A stretch of DNA of 64,000 bases from Marinobacter segnicrescens (GCF_900111555.1 NZ_FOHZ01000006.1:1-64000); one strand, 5' to 3'. Counted from the first letter of the stretch, positions 1-8,547 are shown. Numbers and translations: made by a program. The notes: generated from the sequence alone by a model not told the origin.

Positions 1-268
1 CCGGCGTAAAGGTTGTTATCCAGGTATACAGCTCCCGGATCTGAGCGCCGCTCAGCTTTTTGGGGCGACCAGAAATTTGCTTGGCCTTAAGTGCGTCAAA
101 GCCACCCTCTCGGTAGGCAGCCAGCCATTCGTAAATTCGTGCCCGGCTCATGCCAAGCGCTTTGATGACGACTTCCGGGCTCTCGCCATCCATGACTCGT
201 TGAACGGCGCGAACGCGAATGGCTTCTAATGTTTTGTGATCAAGTTTACGACCGTCATCGTGGCGCAT
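1..268 (-). CDS. IS630-family transposase, N-terminal part, runs off the window
   Basis: The reading frame starts at the ATG at 268 and stays open to the window edge, giving about 89 residues. It begins MRHDDGRKLDHKTLEAIR and continues with a helix-turn-helix around residues 38-55 (ALGMSRARIYEWLAAYREGG). A basic linker then resembles those joining the two HTH units of IS630/Tc1-type transposases. The DDE catalytic domain would lie beyond the left edge, so activity cannot be judged. Family assignment rests on this HTH and linker layout; the exact element is unknown. Confidence 0.75.
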   Translation of the reverse strand, partial: MRHDDGRKLDHKTLEAIRVRAVQRVMDGESPEVVIKALGMSRARIYEWLAAYREGGFDALKAKQISGRPKKLSGAQIRELYTWITTFTP

Positions 269-342
269 GTGTGTAGATATCCGATAAGCTTGGCAAACGA
301 CCGCTACATTATAAATGATGTTCGCTTACTTTTGTACCCATT
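1..342 (-). mobile_element. IS630-family insertion sequence, partial (one end only)
   Basis: The left edge holds the 5' part of an IS630-type transposase gene read on the minus strand. Outside it is an AT-rich end whose outermost bases read GGGTACAAAAGTAAGCG on the minus strand. IS630 elements target TA dinucleotides, and TA occurs at 342-343 and 345-346, where the next gene breaks off. The exact end is inferred because the other terminus lies outside the window. Confidence 0.7.
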
Positions 343-493
343 AGTAAAACACTGAACCGAGACCAGTGTCGCGGCTTACGCTGCAATCCGCGCCGCCGCC
401 ACCACCGATAGCCAGGGCGGAACCTGACATGAACAGCCCTGACGCGAGAGCTGCGAAGACACTGGCGAACTTCGCTTTATTTGACAGTTTCAT
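341..493 (-). pseudogene. Small exported glycine-rich protein, truncated by the IS630 insertion
   Basis: A 50-codon frame starts at 493 behind an AGAGG ribosome site and stops at the TAA at 341-343, exactly at the IS junction. Residues 1-28 form a clear Sec signal peptide: basic N-terminus MKLSNKAK, a hydrophobic core, and a SALA cleavage site. The mature part begins with IGGGGGADCS and carries one cysteine. The stop codon overlaps the TA target of the element, so the original protein was probably longer and its C-terminal part is lost or beyond the window. No family is recognised. It could still make a short secreted peptide. Confidence 0.6.
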
Positions 494-1015
494 AAAAAAC
501 CTCTTGTTATATGTTTTCTCAAAGATTACGGTTTGCTTTCTTCAAATTAAGGATTCAATTTACAGCTATGAAACCTGCGGACATCTTCCTGTGCAAAGAC
601 GTTGATTAGTCTTTCCAACAGGTTCCGAAGCAGTGTAGGAGTCGGGGTTTTTGCTTACTATCACGCGAAGTTCACAAAAAGGCCGTTATTGGAAGCTCAA
701 ATAAACGGTATATGCGCAAGTTGACAAACTAGTGTGGTAGCAAATTAATAGGCGTTCTTAAAAGTTATTAAGGGCGGGGTGATATAACGAAAATGTGCCG
801 CATGAGAGGGTGGATGCCGGTTCTGATTTGAAAGCAAGCGGGGCATATCATGGCAGGTTACCCCGCCTATCCTGATGCCGGTGAATACTTACCCGGCCCC
901 GGCCCCGGCCACTGCCAATTGGGCCTTCGATTCGATGATCACAATGCACAAGATCAACATTGCAAGGCTCGAGGTCAGGCGCGACTGACAGTGACGTTTG
1001 AGGTCCGGGATGAAG
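494..1015. other. Intergenic region of 522 bases, no convincing gene
   Basis: The part from about 494 to 790 is AT-rich and probably carries the promoter of the truncated small gene, but no clear -35/-10 pair could be picked. The part from 790 to 1015 is GC-rich. A 59-codon ATG frame at 850-1029 on the plus strand runs into the end of mscL and has no ribosome site or family likeness, so it is not called as a gene. Confidence 0.6.
893..910. repeat. Three tandem copies of CCGGCC
   Basis: The hexamer CCGGCC is repeated three times without interruption. It lies in the gene-free stretch downstream of mscL. No function is apparent. Confidence 0.8.
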
Positions 1016-1417
1016 TCATTTCGTCTTGAGCAGGTCCCGGATCTCCATCAGTAGCTGCTCCTGGGCAGACGGGGCAGGGGGCGCGGCCGGTGTTTCGGCC
1101 TCTTTCCTGCGCATGCTGTTCAGGGCCTTGACCGCCATGAATACTGCGAATGCGACGATGATGAAGTCGAACACCGTTTGCAGGAAAACCCCATAACGCA
1201 GGGTGACCGCTTCGACACCTTCCCCGGCCGCCTTGAGGGTGATTGCCAGGTTGGTGAAATCCACGCCACCGATCAACAGTCCGATGGGCGGCATCAACAC
1301 GTCCGCCACGAACGACGATACGATCTTGCCAAAAGCTACCCCGATGATGATTCCCACGGCCATGTCGACGACATTGCCCTTTACCGCAAACTCCTTGAAC
1401 TCTTTCATTATGCTCAT
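1016..1417 (-). CDS. mscL: Large-conductance mechanosensitive channel MscL
   Basis: The product is the homopentameric inner-membrane channel that opens under membrane tension and releases solutes during hypo-osmotic shock. The 133-residue protein begins [22 protein letters not shown], the typical MscL N-terminus. TM1 (about 16-45) contains the [14 protein letters not shown] pore-lining segment. TM2 (about 75-100) and a charged C-terminal helix ending [12 protein letters not shown] follow. Length matches the family (about 136). The start at 1417 was chosen over an upstream ATG because AAGGAG sits just before it and it matches the family N-terminus. Confidence 0.97.
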   Translation of the reverse strand: MSIMKEFKEFAVKGNVVDMAVGIIIGVAFGKIVSSFVADVLMPPIGLLIGGVDFTNLAITLKAAGEGVEAVTLRYGVFLQTVFDFIIVAFAVFMAVKALNSMRRKEAETPAAPPAPSAQEQLLMEIRDLLKTK

Positions 1418-1604
1418 CGTGCCTGACTCCTTGAACATAAATCCTTGTGGGCCCGCCTGGTGGCTGGGCACGCCCTGTCTGGCGTACTCATAGTCTAGTG
1501 CATTAACAGAAAACAGCGCGGTATACGCTTGCCCATCGCGCCGGACAGGATGACTTGAAATGGCGAAGTGGTGGACTCAGGTAAGGGTAATCAATCCCCG
1601 AATC

Positions 1605-1616
1605 AGGAGGTGATCC
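1605..1616 (+). promoter_or_regulatory. Near-complete anti-Shine-Dalgarno complement as ribosome binding site
   Basis: AGGAGGTGATCC lies directly before the ATG at 1617. All 12 bases are complementary to the conserved 3' tail of 16S rRNA (GGATCACCTCCTTA). This is much longer than the usual 4-6 base match and fixes the start of the downstream gene. Confidence 0.85.
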
Positions 1617-2255
1617 ATGCGTGTTCTCATTGCCGGTGCCAATGGCAAGATTGGCCAACACCTGGTCAGGTTGATGGCAGCCAGCCCTCACACCGCCAGG
1701 GCCATGGTCCGAAAGCCGGAACAGGCCGCTGCCCTTGAAAAGCTCGGTGCGGCAGAGACGGTTGTCGGAGACCTTGAGCAGGACTGCACCCATGCCCTCA
1801 AGGATTGTGATGCCGTGGTTTTCACTGCTGGCTCCGGCCCCCATACGGGCCCTGAGAAAACCATCGATGTGGACCAGGATGGCGCCATTCGGCTGATCGA
1901 CTCGGCCCGGGCTGCCGGCGTGAAACGCTTTCTGATGGTCAGCAGCATGAGGGCGGACCGGCCCGAAAACGCCCCGGAGAAGCTACACCACTATCTACGG
2001 GCCAAGCACAAGGCTGACGAGCACCTCCGGGCAAGCGGCCTGGACTTTACCCTGGTCCGCCCGGGCCCACTGACCAACGACCCGGGAACTGGCAAGGTCG
2101 AACTGGCAGCCCGCCTTGACCGTACCGGGTCGATCCCCCGGGAGGATGTGGCGGCCGTACTGCTCGCCACGCTTGATGCCGACAACAGTATCCATCAGAG
2201 CTTTGACCTGCTATCAGGGGATTACGGCATCGCCGAGTCACTGTCACGGCTGTGA
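1617..2255 (+). CDS. NAD(P)-binding atypical SDR, YwnB/SDR_a5-like
   Basis: This 212-residue protein has a Rossmann fold beginning MRVLIAGANGKIGQHLVRLM, with the glycine motif GANGKIG at residues 7-13. A VVGDLEQD segment near 45-52 and VSSMRAD near 108-114 are typical of atypical NAD(P)H-binding short-chain reductases. There is no YxxxK catalytic pair. The substrate is unknown; relatives act as NAD(P)H-dependent reductases or redox sensors. Its 3' end overlaps the convergent rsuA gene by 34 bases. It is preceded by an exceptionally strong ribosome site. Confidence 0.85.
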   Translation: MRVLIAGANGKIGQHLVRLMAASPHTARAMVRKPEQAAALEKLGAAETVVGDLEQDCTHALKDCDAVVFTAGSGPHTGPEKTIDVDQDGAIRLIDSARAAGVKRFLMVSSMRADRPENAPEKLHHYLRAKHKADEHLRASGLDFTLVRPGPLTNDPGTGKVELAARLDRTGSIPREDVAAVLLATLDADNSIHQSFDLLSGDYGIAESLSRL

Positions 2256-2947
2256 GGCACTGACTGGAGCTCAGAATCTGAGAGGTGCCTGTAAGTGCCT
2301 GGAGGAAGGTCGTCAGGCAAGACGATGTCACCCACTCGTTCCCGGTGTAAACCGGTTACCCGGTTGCCGACTGCATGGAACATCCGTTTCACCTGATGGT
2401 AACGGCCTTCGAAGATGGTTAGCCGTGCTTCGCAGTGGGCCAGTTGCTCGAGTACCGCCGGCGAGGTAGTCAGTCCCTCCCAGGCGAACCAGATCCCCGC
2501 AGCAAACCGGCTTTCAGTATCCGGGCTTAGGGGATACGCCGTGGTAACCCGGTAAACCTTGGGAACCCTGGTAAGGGGATCGGTCAGGTTCCGTGACCAG
2601 TTACCATCATTGGTGAGGATCAACAGTCCGGTAGTTGCACGGTCAAGACGTCCAGCAATATGCAGGTCGTCGCACCATTCCGTCGGCAACAGATCCATCA
2701 CGGTGCGGTGGACTGCATCCCGGGTGGCACTCAAATACCCTGCCGGCTTGTTCAGCATCAGATAGCGGGCCGGGGCGCCTTGCTGGATGATCTTCCCGTG
2801 AGAGGTTACCTGCTGAAAGCGCGAGACCTCTGCCGAGGCGTTGCTACAGCGCTGACCATCCACCATGACCATTCCTGTCGCAATGCTCTGGTTGGCCTGC
2901 TTGCGGCTTACGCCGTTCTCGTTGCTGAGTATTCTTGAGAGTTTCAT
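2222..2947 (-). CDS. rsuA: 16S rRNA pseudouridine synthase, RsuA/RluB family
   Basis: The 241-residue protein converts a uridine in rRNA to pseudouridine. An S4-like RNA-binding N-terminus (residues 1-45) precedes the catalytic domain, which holds the GRLDRATTGLL motif with catalytic Asp102 and the LNKPAGYLS motif near 65-73. Overall size and the short S4 domain fit RsuA (U516 of 16S rRNA) better than RluB, but the exact target is inferred. The start at 2947 (MKLSRILSNE) was chosen over an upstream in-frame ATG because it matches the family N-terminus. The C-terminus overlaps the convergent SDR gene. Confidence 0.88.
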   Translation of the reverse strand: MKLSRILSNENGVSRKQANQSIATGMVMVDGQRCSNASAEVSRFQQVTSHGKIIQQGAPARYLMLNKPAGYLSATRDAVHRTVMDLLPTEWCDDLHIAGRLDRATTGLLILTNDGNWSRNLTDPLTRVPKVYRVTTAYPLSPDTESRFAAGIWFAWEGLTTSPAVLEQLAHCEARLTIFEGRYHQVKRMFHAVGNRVTGLHRERVGDIVLPDDLPPGTYRHLSDSELQSVPHSRDSDSAMP

Positions 2948-3111
2948 GGTCGCATCGGGACAGGGGGAGGAGGGAAATGATAGCAAAGCAGACGGTGCTG
3001 TGAGCCTTCCCGCGGATCAATTCGCCTGCCCCTGATCATTTGATTGCTGCGAAGATGCTGCAAAAACCGGGGTAGAATAGCGCTCTTTCCCTGACCCGGA
3101 GACCGCCGCTG

Positions 3112-3471
3112 GTGCTATTCGTGAATCCTGTGCTAACCACTATCGTACTGCTGACGTGCAGTAACGTTTTCATGACCTTTGCCTGGTATGCCCACCTCAA
3201 GGAACTGAATAACAAGCCCTGGATTATTGCCGCACTGGCAAGCTGGGGCGTTGCCTTGCTTGAGTACCTTTTCCAGGTTCCGGCCAATCGCATCGGGTAC
3301 TCGGTGATGAGCCTGGGGCAACTGAAAATCCTGCAGGAGGTCATCACCCTGAGCATTTTCGTGCCATTTGCGGTTCTTTACATGAAGGAGTCACTGAAAC
3401 TGGACTACCTTTGGGCAGGGCTGTGCATCCTCGGTGCTGTCTACTTCATTTTTCGCAGTGAGATCCACTGA
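3112..3471 (+). CDS. DUF486 family small membrane protein
   Basis: This 119-residue protein has four predicted transmembrane segments (about 5-25, 37-53, 68-90 and 98-115). It contains NVFMTFAWYAHLK and the NRIGYSVMSLGQLKILQE segment typical of the DUF486/DMT-related family. The function is unknown; the fold resembles half of an EamA-type transporter. The start is a GTG at 3112, with a second GTG at 3121 also possible. A CGGAGA sequence lies upstream. It stands alone and faces a minus-strand gene. Confidence 0.8.
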   Translation: MLFVNPVLTTIVLLTCSNVFMTFAWYAHLKELNNKPWIIAALASWGVALLEYLFQVPANRIGYSVMSLGQLKILQEVITLSIFVPFAVLYMKESLKLDYLWAGLCILGAVYFIFRSEIH

Positions 3472-3491
3472 ATTGCAGGGCTCTCCCCGGC

Positions 3492-4172
3492 CTATGTTGC
3501 CCGGGAGGCATCAAGGAGTAGCTCCAGGTTCGCATCCGCATCTTCCAGCGCTGACAGGTCCACAAAGCGGGCGTCGCGCTCGGCCAGGCCGGATTTCAGG
3601 CTCTGGTATACCTCCCGGGCGATGTACAGTGAGTCACTCTTGCCCCGGTTTATGAGGCGATTCCGGGTTGTCTGGTCTGGCACTTCGATGTAGGCATAGA
3701 GGTCGCTGGTTGGTAGCAGCGCGGCGACTTTCCTGGCCGTGTTCTGGGACAGGCCATTGAGGGTGAAAGTGCCGACACGGTGGGTCAGGCCTTCGTCCAG
3801 CAACAGTATGTCATCACTGTCACTGCGCTGGGCGAGGGTATGAATGACGTAGTCCCGGAAGAGCAGGTTCAGGCGCGATTGCAGCCGGTCATAGCGGGTT
3901 ACTTCCTGCAGGATCAGCGCAATGGCCTCCAGCAGAGCCGGGTCTTGATCAAGACCGGCTCCGAACAGTTCACCGGTCTTGCTCGTGATGTAATCTTCCA
4001 GGTAGGGGCTTTCCAGGAAAACGTCGGGAACCCACCGGAACAGGCGGCCCCGGCTCAGCTCGCGCTTGAAGAAGGTACCCCGACTGATAACGTGGTCTGA
4101 CTGCCGGTAAATCTTGCGCGCCAGGGTCGTTTTCCCGGTGCCCGGGCGGCCGACAAGTTCGATGACATCCAT
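3492..4172 (-). CDS. P-loop NTPase, AAA/kinase-like, function unknown
   Basis: The 226-residue protein begins MDVIELVGRPGTGKTTLARK, with a Walker A motif (GRPGTGKTT) at residues 8-16. An ILLLDEG segment near residues 122-128 would be Walker B. The size and single-domain layout resemble nucleoside or small-molecule kinases and AAA_33 proteins. The residues between do not allow a substrate to be named. The neighbours are unrelated (DUF486 and a prenyltransferase), so context gives no help. Confidence 0.7.
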   Translation of the reverse strand: MDVIELVGRPGTGKTTLARKIYRQSDHVISRGTFFKRELSRGRLFRWVPDVFLESPYLEDYITSKTGELFGAGLDQDPALLEAIALILQEVTRYDRLQSRLNLLFRDYVIHTLAQRSDSDDILLLDEGLTHRVGTFTLNGLSQNTARKVAALLPTSDLYAYIEVPDQTTRNRLINRGKSDSLYIAREVYQSLKSGLAERDARFVDLSALEDADANLELLLDASRAT

Positions 4173-4388
4173 TGTGGTATCGCTGATTCCTGGTCTGATC
4201 CGTGTTGCTCCGCGCCGGAGCGATGGGTGATGGCCATTCTATGAGGTCATGAAACAGAAAGCTGCACACCCACAAATAAGCTTTTGTAACCTCCCTGAAA
4301 GGATCCGGACGGCGTGCAGTTTCTTCCCTTTTCTGCTGAATGCTCTTTGCCACAAATTGCCCTGGGTGGAAAGGGCGAGCCTTGTCAC

Positions 4389-4417
4389 TTGATCTATAAC
4401 AATATCCCTCGTATAAC
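4389..4417 (+). promoter_or_regulatory. Sigma-70 type promoter for the prenyltransferase gene
   Basis: TTGATC and TATAAC are separated by 17 bases and end about 66 bases before the GTG start of the next gene. The match to the sigma-70 consensus is good by eye. The surrounding 310-base gap (4173-4483) holds nothing else recognised. Confidence 0.55.
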
Positions 4418-4483
4418 CACCCTCTACTATTCCCCGCCGATCTTCATGTCTAACTCCCTGGTATTCCGGCCACGAGGTATTCA

Positions 4484-5377
4484 GTGACCCTTTACACTGT
4501 CGTCAGATCCATGAGGTTACCCTTCCTGGTGCTGACCCCCGCCTGCGTGCTGGTGGGGGTAGCAACAGCCCTTGCAACCAGCGGCGCGGTGGCCTGGCTG
4601 GATGTGTGCCTGGCCCTGACCGGCGCGCTGGCGGCGCATATCGGGGTGAATACGCTGAATGAGTACCAGGACTTTGCCAGTGGCCTTGATGCCCTTACCG
4701 TCCGAACGCCGTTCAGCGGGGGCAGCGGGGCGCTGGTCACTGACCCAGGGGCCGCTACGGCGGTGCGTTGGGTTGCGATACTTTCCCTTGCGGTGACGGT
4801 GCTTGTTGGTAGCTATTTTATGGCGCGGTACGGAAGTGCCCTTCTGCCGGTGGGGGTGTTGGGCCTGGCAACCATTGTTCTTTACACCGGCTGGCTGAAC
4901 CGCCGACCCTGGCTTTGCCTGGTCGCTCCTGGACTGGCCTTTGGACCGCTGATGGTTATGGGTACTCACTTTGTGCTCACCGGCGAATACAGTCTGTTGG
5001 CGGCCTTCGCTTCATTGATACCGTTTTTCCTCGTGAATAACCTGTTATTGCTGAATCAGTACCCGGACATCAAAGCCGATAACCAGGTTGGGCGCCGCCA
5101 TTTGCCAATCGTTTACGGTCGCCGGTTCAGCACACAGGTTTATGGAATTCAGCTGGGTTTTGCGGCTCTCTTGGTGCTGGCCGGTGTGGCAGCGATGGGG
5201 CTGCCCGCCCTATCTCTACTGGTCCTGCTGCCACTCGGCGCCGGCGCCTTGGCCTGGATGGGGGCGCGCCGTCGTGGGGAACAGCCTGCGGCCTTCCAGA
5301 AAACCATGGGCTGGAACGTTGTCGCCGCTGTGTCAACCCCAGTGGTGCTGGCGGTTACGCTGGTAGCGGGTAGCTAG
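4484..5377 (+). CDS. UbiA-family prenyltransferase, MenA-like
   Basis: This 297-residue integral membrane protein has about nine hydrophobic segments. The two Asp-rich motifs of UbiA prenyltransferases are present: NEYQDFASGLD near residues 60-70, and NQYPDIKADNQVGRRHL near residues 190-206. The second is particularly MenA-like (1,4-dihydroxy-2-naphthoate prenyltransferase). No other menaquinone genes are in the window, so the true aromatic acceptor is uncertain. The start is GTG (VTLYTVVRSMRLPF), and a promoter lies about 66 bases upstream. Confidence 0.82.
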   Translation: MTLYTVVRSMRLPFLVLTPACVLVGVATALATSGAVAWLDVCLALTGALAAHIGVNTLNEYQDFASGLDALTVRTPFSGGSGALVTDPGAATAVRWVAILSLAVTVLVGSYFMARYGSALLPVGVLGLATIVLYTGWLNRRPWLCLVAPGLAFGPLMVMGTHFVLTGEYSLLAAFASLIPFFLVNNLLLLNQYPDIKADNQVGRRHLPIVYGRRFSTQVYGIQLGFAALLVLAGVAAMGLPALSLLVLLPLGAGALAWMGARRRGEQPAAFQKTMGWNVVAAVSTPVVLAVTLVAGS

Positions 5378-5413
5378 CCTGAACATCGCAGCGGCCATGC
5401 GCGATGGGCTTGA

Positions 5414-6712
5414 CTACTGGTCACTCCGGGACGCCACGGGGCCAGTTTTTAGACCTTCTTCTTCCATCGTTTCCGTGCTCTCCTCAAACTCCGTGTTGCG
5501 CGGATCCAGTTCGGCCACGCCCAGCGCAGCTTCAGGCATGGTTGGGTAGTAGTGCTCCTGCTGCTCCACTGTGGGGTGACGATGCTGAGGTCCGACCAGC
5601 ATGAACAGGATCAGCGCGGCCAGAACCAGGGTGTTGCTCACGAACAGCCCCTGGGGCCCAAGCACATCCATGAACAGGGCACTGAGCAGCGGACCAATAA
5701 TGCTGCCCAGCCCATAGCTCAGCAACAGCGCCGTGCTCGCGGCCGTGATCTGGTGGCTCTCCATCAGGTCGTTGGTGATGGCTACGGCGATGGGATAAAT
5801 GGCCGCGCTGATACCCATGTAGAGTCCCACGAAAAACACCAGCGCAATCATACTGGCGTTACCAACCAGGGCGGCAGCCAGGCTGCACGCGCCCGCCACG
5901 GCTGCCGCCACCAGCATGACACGGTAACGGTCAAACTGGTCGCACAGCCGTCCGATGGGCCAGGCCAGTATCATCGCTGAGACAATGGCGGCCGCCATGA
6001 AGTTTGAAAGCTGGTTGAGGTCCAGGCCAACACGGTCAGCATACACAGGACCCATCGCATAGAACGCGCTGATCAGCAGCCCGGCGACCAGCGCCCCAAG
6101 TGTGCCCGACGGCGACTTCCGGTAGAGCCGGGTGAGGGACAGCCGGTCTTCGCGGGTAATCGTAGGCGATGTACGCCTGGTCATCGAGAGAGGCGTGAGC
6201 GCAAGTACCACCAGGATCGTCGCCAATGAGAAAGGAATAAAGCTGGCCGGGTCGGCTACCCGGATCAGCACCTGACCGCCGGCGGTCGAGAGAAAGAAGA
6301 TGACCTGGTAGATCGCGAACAGGCTGGCCCGGTTCCGGTTATCCGCCTTGCTGCTGAACCAGCTCTCCATAACGATCATCAGGCCGGCCATCACAAAGCC
6401 GCCAATAGCCCGCAGAAATCCCCACAGCCAGGTGTCGATCGCCATTGGATAGATCAGGGTGGACGCTGCCAGCACCGCGGCAAACACCGCGAACGCGCGG
6501 ATATGGCCAACTTTCTCGATGATGCGCCCCGCGTACAGGGTGCCGGCGACAAAGCCAATGGAATAGAACGCCAGTATCCAGCCAATGATGCCGGGGTCAA
6601 AGTCTTCCATACTCAGCCTGAGGCCAAGCAGGGTCATCAGATACGCATTACCGACAATGAGCAGGATGATACTGAGAATCAGAGAAGACAGGCTGGTGAT
6701 GGTTCGCCGCAT
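5414..6712 (-). CDS. MFS transporter, YcaD-like
   Basis: The 432-residue protein has about 12 hydrophobic segments and typical major facilitator features. A loop near residues 60-72 reads YAGRIIEKVGHIRA, the MFS signature between TM2 and TM3. FLRAIGGFVMAGLMIVMESWF near 100-120 resembles the TM4-TM5 region of YcaD-type carriers. The last 50 or so residues are hydrophilic and acidic (EFEESTETMEEEG), a cytoplasmic tail. The substrate is unknown. It is convergent with the prenyltransferase gene and divergent from an SDR gene. Confidence 0.85.
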   Translation of the reverse strand: MRRTITSLSSLILSIILLIVGNAYLMTLLGLRLSMEDFDPGIIGWILAFYSIGFVAGTLYAGRIIEKVGHIRAFAVFAAVLAASTLIYPMAIDTWLWGFLRAIGGFVMAGLMIVMESWFSSKADNRNRASLFAIYQVIFFLSTAGGQVLIRVADPASFIPFSLATILVVLALTPLSMTRRTSPTITREDRLSLTRLYRKSPSGTLGALVAGLLISAFYAMGPVYADRVGLDLNQLSNFMAAAIVSAMILAWPIGRLCDQFDRYRVMLVAAAVAGACSLAAALVGNASMIALVFFVGLYMGISAAIYPIAVAITNDLMESHQITAASTALLLSYGLGSIIGPLLSALFMDVLGPQGLFVSNTLVLAALILFMLVGPQHRHPTVEQQEHYYPTMPEAALGVAELDPRNTEFEESTETMEEEGLKTGPVASRSDQ

Positions 6713-6907
6713 CGATCTTACCCCGGCTGGTCAGGTGGTCCGTTGGAAAATCGGGTCAGGCTCTCAATGGTCCTTGCACTGGTCTCTGGGGACAGCATAG
6801 TGGAATAAAAGGGGGTGAGCAGGGTGATCGGGCCGGGGCTTACTGGACGTATGCCCGTTCAGCATCAAAGCTTGATACCTGTACCCAGACGTCAAAGGAG
6901 ATATGTC

Positions 6908-7606
6908 ATGGCAGATTCCAACAACCCTGTACTGTTGATTACCGGTGCGTCCTCCGGTATCGGCGCCGAAACAGCCCGGGCCGCCTCGGCAGATGGTTAC
7001 CGGCTGATGTTGGCAGCCCGCTCGGAAGACAAGCTCAGGACCCTGCAGCAGGAGCTGGGCGGGGAAGACCGGGTGGCCATCACGGCCTGCGACGTGCAGT
7101 CTGTCAGCGACCAGAAGGCCATGGTCAACAAGGCCCTGGCGGCCTTCGGACGAATCGATGCGGTGTTTGCCAATGCCGGCCGGGGCGGGGAGCCCGGAGG
7201 CTTCAGCGGCGCGGACCCGGATGTATGGAAGGATATGATCCTGACCAATGTTCTCGGTGTAGGCATTACCCTGCAGGTGTGCATGCCGGCACTGAAAGAA
7301 TCCCGTGGTCATATCCTGATCACCGGCTCTGCGGCGGGCCGCGTTACCATCCCTGGCTCTATGTACAGCGCCACGAAGTGGGCCGTCTCGGCAATTGGTT
7401 ACGGTGTGCGCGAGGAAATCCGTGGGAGTGGCGTCCGTGTGACCCTGATCGAGCCGGGAATGGTGGATACGCCATTCTTCGATGAACGCCCGGACAACGC
7501 TCTGGAACCCGTTGATGTTGCCCGCGCAGTCACCTACGCACTGGCACAACCGGCCCACGTGGATGTGAACGAAATTCTTGTGCGTCCGACGCCGGCATTG
7601 AAATAA
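6908..7606 (+). CDS. Short-chain dehydrogenase/reductase (classical SDR)
   Basis: The 232-residue protein has the nucleotide-binding motif TGASSGIG at residues 12-19 (after NNPVLLI), an NAG motif near 84 (FANAGRGG) and the catalytic YSATKWA near 148. Length is typical of classical SDRs. The start at 6908 (MADSNNPVLLITG) was chosen because AAAGGAG lies about 9 bases upstream; the longer in-frame extension has no family likeness. The substrate cannot be told. The next gene is also an SDR but of a different subfamily. Confidence 0.9.
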   Translation: MADSNNPVLLITGASSGIGAETARAASADGYRLMLAARSEDKLRTLQQELGGEDRVAITACDVQSVSDQKAMVNKALAAFGRIDAVFANAGRGGEPGGFSGADPDVWKDMILTNVLGVGITLQVCMPALKESRGHILITGSAAGRVTIPGSMYSATKWAVSAIGYGVREEIRGSGVRVTLIEPGMVDTPFFDERPDNALEPVDVARAVTYALAQPAHVDVNEILVRPTPALK

Positions 7607-7675
7607 GCCGGGCTCGCGGGCGGCCTGAAGCCGCTCGCGGAAGTTGCCCCCGGTTCAGCCATCGTCTTTTTGATC

Positions 7676-7707
7676 AATCGGGCTTATTGCGTCCGATAAG
7701 CCCGATT
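7676..7707. repeat. 11-base perfect inverted repeat between two SDR genes
   Basis: AATCGGGCTTA (7676-7686) and TAAGCCCGATT (7697-7707) are exact inverted copies with a 10-base loop. The repeat sits about 70 bases after the first SDR gene and 67 before the second. No T-tract follows, so it could be a weak terminator or an operator for the downstream gene. Confidence 0.6.
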
Positions 7708-7773
7708 CAGTTCCCATCATGTCGTTTGCCTCGTAGTATCGAACCCTTACCTATGTTTCCGGAGTTCAAGACA

Positions 7774-8538
7774 ATGACAACAAGGTTTTCCGACAAGGTA
7801 GTTCTGGTTACAGGCGGCGCGGCCGGTATTGGTGAGGCGACAGCCCGGGCTTTTGCGGCAGAGGGAGCGAGGGTCGTGGTCAGTGATGTGGCAGAGCCAG
7901 AGGGTCAGGCGGTCGCAGCGGATATCGCAGAACAGGGTGGTGACGCCATGTTCATACCCTGTGACGTGAGCAGGGCGGGGGAAGTGCGGGGGCTGATCCA
8001 GCGCATTATCGACACCCATGGCCGCCTGGACTGCGCCTTCAACAACGCCGGGATCGATGTGGAAGACTCCAAGCTGGCGGATGGCAGCGAGGAGACCTTC
8101 GACCGACTGATGGACGTGAACGTCAAGGGTGTCTGGCTATGCATGAAGCACGAGATCGAGGCCATGCTGAATCAGCCTGGCGGCGGTGTGATCGTCAATA
8201 CAGCCTCGGTCGCAGGCCTTGGCGCCGCCCCGAAAATGGCGGTGTACAGCGCCAGTAAACATGCCGTCATCGGGCTGACAAAGTCTGCAGCGGTGGAGTA
8301 TGCCCGCAAGGGTATCCGGGTGAATGCGGTGTGCCCGGCGGTGATTGATACCGATATGTTCCGTCGGGCCGCCGAGGCGGATCCCCGAAAGCGGGAGGGC
8401 GCGATGAATATGCACCCGGTCGGCCGGCTGGGCCAGGCGGATGAGATCGCCCAGGCGGTGCTCTACCTGTGTTCCGAGGGCGCGGGTTTCAGCACCGGTG
8501 TTGCTCTTCCGGTGGATGGTGGCTACACCGCGATCTGA
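7774..8538 (+). CDS. SDR family oxidoreductase, glucose 1-dehydrogenase-like
   Basis: The 254-residue protein shows TGGAAGIGEA (residues 13-22), an NNAGI motif near 90, SVAGLGAAP and the catalytic YSASKHA near 157-163. The C-terminus ends STGVALPVDGGYTAI, the usual SDR terminus. It belongs to the broad group annotated as glucose 1-dehydrogenase or 3-oxoacyl reductase; the real substrate is unknown. The start at 7774 (MTTRFSDKVVLVTG) fits the family length. The longer in-frame start at 7687 lies within the upstream inverted-repeat region and is unlikely. Confidence 0.9.
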   Translation: MTTRFSDKVVLVTGGAAGIGEATARAFAAEGARVVVSDVAEPEGQAVAADIAEQGGDAMFIPCDVSRAGEVRGLIQRIIDTHGRLDCAFNNAGIDVEDSKLADGSEETFDRLMDVNVKGVWLCMKHEIEAMLNQPGGGVIVNTASVAGLGAAPKMAVYSASKHAVIGLTKSAAVEYARKGIRVNAVCPAVIDTDMFRRAAEADPRKREGAMNMHPVGRLGQADEIAQAVLYLCSEGAGFSTGVALPVDGGYTAI

Positions 8539-8547
8539 ACGGTGTCC

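Noticed and set aside
850..1029. 59-codon ATG frame, plus strand
   Set aside because: No ribosome site, no family likeness, and it overlaps the end of mscL on the other strand.
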